9,120 nucleotides of DNA from Candidatus Nomurabacteria bacterium. GTDB taxonomy: Bacteria; Patescibacteriota; Minisyncoccia; Phycocordibacterales; UBA2100. The DNA is taken from contig CALRIB010000030.1 in the NCBI GenBank assembly GCA_943359705.1, positions 1 to 9,120 of the forward strand, in the 5' to 3' direction. Each line of letters begins with the position of its first letter. The first letter of the stretch is position 1. Both the position numbers and the translations under genes were made by a program. Below the pieces are notes generated by a model. That model saw only the letters and a program-made list of their open reading frames with translations, did no database searches and had not been told where the DNA came from. This document shows positions 3,777 through 9,120 of this stretch, piece by piece.

Positions 3777-5480
3777 TTATTGAAGATATTCAGGGTGCTC
3801 GCTCATCAGCCACTCAAAAAACGGGAGCATGCCGGGCGCGGCGCCGGACTGCGTGCCGGCTGGAGCTTTTTCGAGTACGGTCGCGTACGCGTAATGCGGA
3901 GTATCCGCGGGCCAAAATCCGACCGACCACGAATTCACCCACTGATTATGCGTACCGATTTGCGCCGTACCTGTTTTGGCGGAGATATCGATACCGGGAA
4001 TGTTGAGAAATTTTACGGTCGCGTCAGTGCGCATCGAGGTAACCGCCATGCGCATCCCTTCGCGCACGATTTGGAGGTAAGAATCGGGAATGCCGATTTC
4101 CGAATACTCGGGCGTGCTACTTGCGATAATCTGCGGCGTCAAAAGTTTGCCGCCGTTGGCTATCGCGGCGACAAAACGTGCGGCCTGCAGCGGCGTTATC
4201 TGAAAACCGTACTGACCGATTGCCGTGTGGTAGGTGTCACCGATGCGCCATGGATCGTCCGCTCCGAACACCTGCTCTTTCCATGCGGGAGTGGGTATAA
4301 CACCGGTCTGCTCGCCGAGAAGCGTGAAGCCGGTCGAAGATGCGAGACCAAACAGCCGCGCGTATTGATCGATGCGACTGATACCGAGCCCCTGCTGCGC
4401 GCCGTATCCCCCGCCGATCGTGTAGAAATATTCGTCGCTGGACACCGCAAGTGCTTCGCGCATGTTTATCCATCCGTGTACGGTCCAGTCACGGAACACT
4501 GACGGGTGCGCCTTGTCGTACGGATTCGGAATCGAGATGGCGCCGGTCGAAAGTATTTTTTTGTCGGGACTGATGATGCCCTCGTTCAGGGCGGCCGAGG
4601 CGAAAATAGGCTTCACGATAGAGCCGGGAGCGTAGAGACCGCTCGTAGCTCGTTCAAGCAGCGGCGAATTGGGATTCTTCGATGCGGCCGCCACCGCCGC
4701 GGAATTCCCGGCTGCAAACGCAGCGTTGTCGTATTCGGGAAAGCTTACGAGTGCGAGGAGCTCGCCCGTCCGCACGTCGATAATCACCGAGGCGCCCCCG
4801 TCAAAACCCTGCGCCTTGGCGTGCACAGAAAGAAGCGAGAAGAGCTTGCTCTGCACGTCCGCGTCGATTGAGAGATGGACGTCGGTGCCGTTTTGCGGCG
4901 GAAGCGTAATGCCCTGGCTTTGCACATGACCGTGCGCATCTGTTTCCTCCATAGCACTGCCGTTCTTGCCGGCAAGAACAGAATCGAACCCGTGCTCCGC
5001 TCCGGATACGCCGACGTACTCCTCGCGCCACCAGGTGCCGCCGGCATCGGCTCGCGGGTAGCGCACAAAGCCGAGGATGTGGGAAAAACCGGGAAGCGAT
5101 GTGTACCGTCGCAAAGCAAAGGGCGTGGTCGAGGCCGCGCCCGCCGCGGCGGGCGCGGCCTCGTTCCACGCGAGCTCCTTCCCGGTGCGGTCGTATATCA
5201 ATCCCCTCGTTGCAAAAATAATCGAGCGCTCCAGCCTGTTGTCGCGGGATATTTGGGCGTAGGAGGCACCGCTCACGACCTCAAGGCTGAATGAGCGTCC
5301 GACGAATGCGAGCACGATGAGCGCGAAAACGGCCCCGACTCCGATCAGCGCAGGCGTGGAGACCGGCCGTACCACACGACCTTCGAATTGGACGTCATTA
5401 CGTCCGGGCAGGTTGGATGAATCCAGGAATATTTCATCGGGCGCTATTTCATGTACGCGCCGATTTCGGAAAAATCGCAT
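3777..5480 (-). CDS. mrdA: Penicillin-binding protein 2 (elongasome transpeptidase)
   Basis: A class B PBP that cross-links peptidoglycan during side-wall growth, working with MreB/MreC and a RodA glycosyltransferase. Layout: cytoplasmic tail of about 43 residues, membrane helix (about 44-61), short pedestal with RGLIYDRTGKELAWN (92-106) and VGVSGAEHGFDSVLAGKNG (156-174), then the transpeptidase domain with S287-IV-K290 (SxxK), S347-S348-D349 (the SxD form normal for PBP2) and K502-T-G (KTG). All catalytic motifs are intact. At 567 residues it is shorter than E. coli PBP2 (633): only about 20 residues separate the LAWN box from YTSLPGFSHILGFV, where the head subdomain normally lies. That linker is encoded by a 34-bp palindrome. 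The ATG at 5480 is 21 bp after the mreD-like stop and has its own extended -10. rodA is not in the window. Confidence 0.95.
   Translation of the reverse strand: MRFFRNRRVHEIAPDEIFLDSSNLPGRNDVQFEGRVVRPVSTPALIGVGAVFALIVLAFVGRSFSLEVVSGASYAQISRDNRLERSIIFATRGLIYDRTGKELAWNEAAPAAAGAASTTPFALRRYTSLPGFSHILGFVRYPRADAGGTWWREEYVGVSGAEHGFDSVLAGKNGSAMEETDAHGHVQSQGITLPPQNGTDVHLSIDADVQSKLFSLLSVHAKAQGFDGGASVIIDVRTGELLALVSFPEYDNAAFAAGNSAAVAAASKNPNSPLLERATSGLYAPGSIVKPIFASAALNEGIISPDKKILSTGAISIPNPYDKAHPSVFRDWTVHGWINMREALAVSSDEYFYTIGGGYGAQQGLGISRIDQYARLFGLASSTGFTLLGEQTGVIPTPAWKEQVFGADDPWRIGDTYHTAIGQYGFQITPLQAARFVAAIANGGKLLTPQIIASSTPEYSEIGIPDSYLQIVREGMRMAVTSMRTDATVKFLNIPGIDISAKTGTAQIGTHNQWVNSWSVGFWPADTPHYAYATVLEKAPAGTQSGAAPGMLPFFEWLMSEHPEYLQ
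4962..4979. repeat. 18-bp perfect palindrome in mrdA
   Basis: GTTCTTGCC is followed directly by its reverse complement, encoding residues 168-173 (VLAGKN) of a conserved PBP2 segment. It shares TTCTTGCCGG with the spacer hairpin near 1338-1347. Since the encoded residues are the normal ones for the family, it may be coincidental. Confidence 0.6.
5124..5170. repeat. Long GC-rich palindrome inside mrdA
   Basis: Positions 5130-5163 form a perfect 34-bp palindrome. A further 5-bp arm (CGTGG at 5124-5128 with CCACG at 5166-5170) extends it past a small asymmetric internal loop. It encodes residues 107-117 (EAAPAAAGAAS) of PBP2, and the opposite strand read in the matching frame gives the same peptide, as a palindrome must. 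The hairpin would be extremely stable in mRNA or single-stranded DNA. Confidence 0.85.
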
Positions 5481-5486
5481 AGAGCG

Positions 5487-5495
5487 AGTATACCA
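5487..5495 (-). promoter_or_regulatory. Extended -10 promoter of mrdA
   Basis: The minus strand reads TGG-TATACT, then 6 nt, then the mrdA ATG, placing the start site on the A of the ATG. It lies in the 21-bp gap after the mreD-like gene. No -35 or Shine-Dalgarno is visible, so mrdA could be made from both the mre message and a leaderless one. Confidence 0.55.
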
Positions 5496-5501
5496 AACCG
5501 G

Positions 5502-5771
5502 TCACCGCAGCAGGAATTCTTTTCGTATCGGTTCAAGCGCCCACACGAGGATGAACGCTCCGATCGTAAACAGCGGAAGCGGATGCAGAGAGAGCCCGGC
5601 CGGCAGCCATACAAAGTCGATGCAAAGACCGATGAGCAGTACCTCCCATGCGCGAAATCGAAGCGCGAGAAGACCCATGACAGCGAGCGGGACGTACGGC
5701 GGAAAAAAAATCGCACTCAAAAAACCCAGCAGCGCCAGGATACACCGCGTCGTGTTACCGAGATACAACAT
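5502..5771 (-). CDS. Short MreD-like membrane protein
   Basis: An 89-residue, very hydrophobic protein with about three membrane helices (roughly 9-36 broken at the PPYVP kink, 43-60, and 66-80) and a basic end (RKEFLLR). Its place between mreC and mrdA, and the motif-like GLCIDFVW, point to MreD, the integral membrane partner in rod-shape complexes. MreD is usually about 160 residues with five to six helices, so this is roughly half size, either a minimal form or an unrelated small protein in the same slot. The start overlaps the mreC 3' end by 17 bp, indicating translational coupling. I see no frameshift and no continuation in another frame. The role is inferred mainly from position. Confidence 0.65.
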   Translation of the reverse strand: MLYLGNTTRCILALLGFLSAIFFPPYVPLAVMGLLALRFRAWEVLLIGLCIDFVWLPAGLSLHPLPLFTIGAFILVWALEPIRKEFLLR

Positions 5772-6546
5772 AGATGAATCGGAGCGATGAAATGCTCACG
5801 GGAAGACCGATGTATACCTCCTGGTGCGAGCTCGCCGGGTCTGAGACGACATTGTCCACCACACCCACAGGCCTGCCGCCCAGCGACGGCACCGTCACGA
5901 TATCCCCCACGGAAACACTCAGTTCGCGCGGTATGTCAGCACGCGCGTTGTCGCCCCGACCTTGCAGCATAACGGCAGCACCTTTCAAGGTGGCTTCAAG
6001 CGCCGTGCCCGGCGCGAAAAGCTCGTTGACGAGCGCGGTATGAGCCGAGACGTCGCCGACGCGTCCGATAACGAAGCCGCCGGCGTCAGGACTCGCGGCA
6101 AGAACAATGCTTCCGCGCGCAAGTTCGTCCGCACTCCCTGCCCCGATAAGAAAACTTCCGTAAGGAGAGGAGAGCACTGAAGAAACGACGGGTGCCGTAA
6201 TACCTTTTTCGACGCCGGCTAAGAGCGCGATGCTACGCAGAGAATCGTTCTCGTCCTTTAGCGCCTGATAGCCGGCGGCCCGTTGCTCCGCGTCGGAGAG
6301 CTGTTGTTGCAAAAGCGCGTTTTCGCGCAGAAGCGACGCGCGCGAAGTGAAAAAACCGCTTCCGAACACCGCGCTCGCGGCGCGCGAGCCCGCAGTCCAT
6401 ACCGGGATGGTCGCAGTCCGAACGAGTGCCCGCAAATGACCGCCTGAAATCAAATCCGCGAAAAAAAGTACCACCACGAATAGCGTCGCAAAAAAAAGAC
6501 GACGACGCGCTCGGGATTCACTCTGTCGGTACAAGCTCATCATCAT
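5755..6546 (-). CDS. mreC: Rod shape-determining protein MreC
   Basis: A bitopic protein linking the MreB scaffold to PBP2 in the envelope. Of 263 residues, 1-16 are basic and cytoplasmic (RQSESRARRR), about 17-34 form the membrane helix, and about 70-108 form a coiled coil for dimerisation (SLLRENALLQQQL to LKDENDSLR). From about 115 on is the double beta-barrel domain, with SSPYGSFLIGAGSADELARGSIVLA and the family-typical GRPVGVV and QEVYIGLPV near the end. Length is normal for the family. Three consecutive ATG codons (6546, 6543, 6540) are possible starts; AAGGA lies 10 nt before the first. It overlaps mreB by 29 bp and the mreD-like gene by 17 bp, so the three are translated from one message. 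Confidence 0.93.
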   Translation of the reverse strand: MMMSLYRQSESRARRRLFFATLFVVVLFFADLISGGHLRALVRTATIPVWTAGSRAASAVFGSGFFTSRASLLRENALLQQQLSDAEQRAAGYQALKDENDSLRSIALLAGVEKGITAPVVSSVLSSPYGSFLIGAGSADELARGSIVLAASPDAGGFVIGRVGDVSAHTALVNELFAPGTALEATLKGAAVMLQGRGDNARADIPRELSVSVGDIVTVPSLGGRPVGVVDNVVSDPASSHQEVYIGLPVSISSLRFIYVVSR

Positions 6547-7597
6547 TTTTCAAAAGTCCTTCACGGTATGAATCAAGGTCATCCAGCACCGTCGATGTGC
6601 CGCGCACGACAGCCGTAAGCGGCTCCGGGTCGACATACACGCGCACGCCGAGATTTTCGGTGAGAAATTCGGGGAGTCCGCGGATAAGCGCGCCGCCGCC
6701 CACCAGGTACACACCGCGCTGCATGATGTCCGAAATTATTTCCGGCTGCGTCGTCTCCAGCACTTCCTTAATTGATTCGACGAGTTCTTCGACCGAGTGC
6801 CCGATGGCGTTGCGAATGTCTTGGTCGGTGATGCGTATCTCGCGCGGGAGGCCCGTCACCAGGTCGCGTCCGCGCACAAGCATTTCAAGACGCTCGCGGC
6901 CCGGGACGATAGATGCCAGTGCGATTTTGAGATCCTCGGCACTTTTTCCGCCGATGAGAATTTTAAATTCGTTGCGGGCGTGCGCGATGATGTCGGTGTT
7001 GAATCGGTCTCCCGCGATGCGGATGTTGCGGGAATTCACGAGCCCGCCGAGCGAGACAACTCCCACATCGGTCGTGCCGCCGCCGATGTCGATTATCATC
7101 TGGCCGCTTGGCTCATGGATGGGCAAATCGATGCCAATTGCAGCCGCGAGCGGCTCTTCGATTATGTGCACTTCCCGTGCGCCGGCGTTGCGCGCCGCGT
7201 CGCGCACGGCACGTACCTCCACCGACGTGATGCCGGAAGGTACACCGACGACCACGCGCGGACCGAGCAATTTGGTGTGCCCTTCCTGCGCTTTGTTGAT
7301 GAGATAGGAAAGCATTTCGGATGTCACTTCGAAATCAGATATCACGCCGTCGACGACCGGCTGCACGGCCACAATATGCGCGGGAGTGCGTCCGAGCATT
7401 TCTTTTGCCTGAGCGCCCACGGCGACCACCTGCCCGGTCTTTTGATTCATTGCGACGATGCTCGGCTCATTGATGACGATGCCGCGACCTTTGACATACA
7501 CGAGCGTGTTGGCCGTCCCGAGATCGATGCCGATGTCGTTGGAGAACCAGCCCAAAATCCTGTTCTTCCATTTTCGCAAGCGCTCGAACATACCCAT
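6518..7597 (-). CDS. mreB: Rod shape-determining protein MreB (bacterial actin)
   Basis: This ATP-binding actin homologue forms membrane-bound filaments that guide lateral wall synthesis. Counting from ATG 7597 it is 359 residues. Visible are phosphate loop 1 (IGIDLGTANTLVYVK), the connect-1 region (PVVDGVISDF), EEPLAAAIG, phosphate loop 2 (DIGGGTTDVGVVS) and the adenosine motif (LVGGGALIRGLPE). The first ~18 residues (MFERLRKWKNRILGWF) look like an amphipathic membrane-binding helix. GTG 7600, ATG 7597 and ATG 7591 are all possible starts. A GGAG lies 13 nt before ATG 7597, rather far. A 20-codon reading frame (7664-7602) ends 4 nt upstream of this ATG. It heads the mreB-mreC-mreD-mrdA unit, 96 bp after proS. 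Confidence 0.97.
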   Translation of the reverse strand: MGMFERLRKWKNRILGWFSNDIGIDLGTANTLVYVKGRGIVINEPSIVAMNQKTGQVVAVGAQAKEMLGRTPAHIVAVQPVVDGVISDFEVTSEMLSYLINKAQEGHTKLLGPRVVVGVPSGITSVEVRAVRDAARNAGAREVHIIEEPLAAAIGIDLPIHEPSGQMIIDIGGGTTDVGVVSLGGLVNSRNIRIAGDRFNTDIIAHARNEFKILIGGKSAEDLKIALASIVPGRERLEMLVRGRDLVTGLPREIRITDQDIRNAIGHSVEELVESIKEVLETTQPEIISDIMQRGVYLVGGGALIRGLPEFLTENLGVRVYVDPEPLTAVVRGTSTVLDDLDSYREGLLKNDDELVPTE

Positions 7598-7693
7598 CAC
7601 ACTAAGCTGACTCCGCAGTGAATAATCGACTCTCTGACGGCACCAACGACTTCGTATCGCCCATCAATGTACTGGTGAAGTGTGTTGGGCATA

Positions 7694-8947
7694 TTATTTT
7701 GAGAGCCGCGCCACGATATCGCTGTCGCCTATCATCGTTGTCGTGCCGTCGACTCGTGCAGTGCACTCGATGCTTCCCTGCGACATCGACTTTTCCGAAA
7801 CAACGAGGCGCGTAGGAATGCCGATGAGATCGGAGTCGGCGAATTTCTCTCCCGCCCGAGCGTCGCGGTCGTCGTACAAGACCTCAATGCCGTTCTCCCG
7901 GAGCAATTCATAGAGCCTGTCCGCTTCGGCCACGACGTCCTGATTGCCGCCGGTAATCGATACAAGATGCACGGCAAAGGGCGCAATCTCTTTCGGCCAT
8001 ACGATACCTTTCGCATCAGAGAGCAACTCAACGACAGTGCCCATCACGCGCCCGGGGCCGATGCCGTACGAACCCATAATGACCGGTGTGTCGACTCCCT
8101 TCTCGTCCTTATAGGTGAGTCCAAGCGCTTCGGAATATTTCGTGCCGAGCGGAAAAATATTGCCGACCTCGATCGCCTTCTTCTCTTCAAATTCGTCCTT
8201 TGAAACCCCGAGGTCTTTCAAAACCTCATCGGTGTAGACCTCTTTATTGACGGCGATATTCTTCTCCTTGTGCACGTAGATGATGTCTTCACCCGCGTCG
8301 CAAATAGTCTGGAATTCATCGCTGAATTTGCTGAAGGAGCCGCCTGAAGCGAACACGCGATGGGTTTTCTCGCCGATGCCGACACGCGCGAATATCTTTT
8401 TGTACGCTTCCGCGCACTTCTCGTAGAATTCGCGAAATTCTTCTTCGGTGCGATTGAAAGAATAGAGGTCTTTCATCACGAATTCGCGGCAACGCATAAT
8501 GCCGCTCTTGGCGCGCAGCTCGTTGCGGAATTTTAATTGGAATTGGTACACGTACTTCGGCAAATCTTTGTACGACTGAATGTATTCGGTGAGAAGCGAA
8601 GTGAGCGGTTCCTCGTGCGTCGTCGCGAGCCCGAGCTCTCCCCCGTCTTTCAATTGTGTCTTGAACCACACATCGATGGCGCCGTCCTCCCATCTGCCCG
8701 ACTTTTTCCAGAGCGCCGGGCTCTGTAGCGCCGTCATTTTTATTTCCTGACCGCCGATTGCATTTATCTCCTCGCGAATGACGCGGATAATGTTGTCGCG
8801 CACCCGGAGGCCGAGCGGCAAAAAGGAGTAGGCTCCGGCCATTTCTTTGTGGATGTAGCCCGCGCGGATAAGCAGCTGCGCGTTCTTTGCGACTTCGTCT
8901 TTGGGTGCCTCGCGGCGTGTTTTCGTAAAAAGATGCGATTGCCGCAT
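7694..8947 (-). CDS. proS: Prolyl-tRNA synthetase, short form without editing domain
   Basis: A class II synthetase charging tRNA-Pro. In 417 residues: motif 1 (about 38-65, AGAYSFLPLGLRV), the TxE loop (T110-H-E-E), motif 2 (KFRNELRAKSGIMRCREF, 139-156), GGSFSKFSDEFQ (202-213), GNIFPLGTKYSEAL (262-275), motif 3 (MGSYGIGPGR, 291-300), and the anticodon-binding domain (about 320-417, VLYDDRDARAGEKFADSDLIGIP). E. coli ProRS (572) carries a ~180-residue editing domain between motifs 2 and 3. Here only about 30 residues (225-256) fill that place, so hydrolysis of Ala-tRNA-Pro must rely on another protein or not occur. Two cognate tRNA-Pro genes lie at 1364-1532. The ATG at 8947 has a -10 box 9 nt upstream. 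Confidence 0.97.
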   Translation of the reverse strand: MRQSHLFTKTRREAPKDEVAKNAQLLIRAGYIHKEMAGAYSFLPLGLRVRDNIIRVIREEINAIGGQEIKMTALQSPALWKKSGRWEDGAIDVWFKTQLKDGGELGLATTHEEPLTSLLTEYIQSYKDLPKYVYQFQLKFRNELRAKSGIMRCREFVMKDLYSFNRTEEEFREFYEKCAEAYKKIFARVGIGEKTHRVFASGGSFSKFSDEFQTICDAGEDIIYVHKEKNIAVNKEVYTDEVLKDLGVSKDEFEEKKAIEVGNIFPLGTKYSEALGLTYKDEKGVDTPVIMGSYGIGPGRVMGTVVELLSDAKGIVWPKEIAPFAVHLVSITGGNQDVVAEADRLYELLRENGIEVLYDDRDARAGEKFADSDLIGIPTRLVVSEKSMSQGSIECTARVDGTTTMIGDSDIVARLSK

Positions 8948-8956
8948 AGTCGCAGC

Positions 8957-8986
8957 ATTTTAGCGCATCTAGCCGAATTAATACAA
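8957..8986 (-). promoter_or_regulatory. Promoter of proS
   Basis: The minus strand has TTGTAT (8981-8986), an 18-bp spacer and TAAAAT (8957-8962), followed by 9 nt and the ATG. The predicted leader is about 3 nt with no Shine-Dalgarno, again a near-leaderless arrangement. It may also serve the mre genes downstream. Confidence 0.55.
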
Positions 8987-9120
8987 TTGCTAACGATTTC
9001 ATGCATAAGTTCAGATACATATGGCACTCGGGTAACGAGTGATGTGTGCGGCAAATATATCCGGTCAGGGGAGCGGCGCGGTTGTACAGCGACACGGTAC
9101 GCTGGCACCATATGGCGAGC
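8987..9120. other. Unassigned right end of window
   Basis: No tRNA, terminator with a T-tract or convincing reading frame is visible. A 6-bp hairpin (CACTCG/CGAGTG, 9025-9041) is present. An ATG at 9112-9114 on the plus strand runs off the edge and cannot be judged. Confidence 0.4.

Noticed and set aside
6373..6389. GCTCGCG/CGCGAGC inverted repeat in mreC
   Set aside because: Only seven pairs in a G+C-rich coding stretch, which is expected by chance.
6426..7307. Plus-strand open frame opposite mreB
   Set aside because: Ser/Arg/Pro-rich low-complexity product fully overlapping a certain mreB gene.
9025..9041. CACTCG/CGAGTG hairpin as part of a tRNA or terminator
   Set aside because: No T arm or acceptor partners were found around it on either strand and no T-tract follows.
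8316..9095. Minus-strand open frame overlapping the proS start in another frame
   Set aside because: Most of it lies inside the proS coding sequence and the product is Arg-rich without motifs.
1..9120. CRISPR array, rRNA, IS element or integrase gene
   Set aside because: No regularly spaced repeats, rRNA signature or transposase/recombinase motifs were seen anywhere in the window.

Overview
The window is a 9.1-kb piece of a compact bacterial chromosome of moderately high G+C. Most likely it is a Candidate Phyla Radiation (Patescibacteria, Parcubacteria-like) genome. This is inferred from a short 417-residue prolyl-tRNA synthetase without the large editing insertion, unusually small PBP2 and MreD-like proteins, short intergenic gaps, tRNA genes mostly lacking encoded CCA, and several genes whose -10 box lies only 6-9 nt before the ATG (predicted leaderless mRNAs). 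The taxonomic call is an inference, not a demonstrated match.

Left part (1-1250): a 30-residue single-helix membrane peptide gene on the minus strand, tRNA-Arg(CCG) on the plus strand, then prs (PRPP synthetase) on the minus strand. Back-to-back -10 boxes at 1215-1247 drive prs leftward and a tRNA cluster rightward.

tRNA cluster (1257-1710, plus strand): Val(CAC), Pro(CGG), Pro(GGG), Ala(CGC). The Pro(CGG) precursor can extend its acceptor helix by about 12 pairs through the encoded CCA. Between Pro(GGG) and Ala lies a roughly 100-nt stretch built almost entirely of nested inverted repeats.

Island (1711-2687): the last 36 bases of the tRNA-Ala region are repeated, with two mismatches, 971 bp further on. 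Between the copies sits a single minus-strand gene for an unrecognised 260-residue protein in visibly more A+T-rich DNA. This is the layout of a small element integrated into a tRNA 3' end. No integrase is present. Removing the insert would put a strong hairpin terminator directly behind tRNA-Ala, as expected of the ancestral locus.

Right part (2685-8947, all minus strand; transcription order proS, mreB, mreC, mreD-like, mrdA, greA, doxX-like): this is a cell-elongation locus. MreB is the actin-like scaffold, MreC and the MreD-like protein are its membrane partners, and PBP2 is the transpeptidase. It is preceded by prolyl-tRNA synthetase, whose two cognate tRNAs lie in the same window, and followed by the transcript-cleavage factor GreA and a DoxX-type membrane protein with cysteine-rich ends. 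PBP2 contains a perfect 34-bp palindrome in its coding sequence, at the point where the pedestal head subdomain of ordinary PBP2 is missing. The last ~170 bases (8948-9120) hold the proS promoter and otherwise nothing I can identify.
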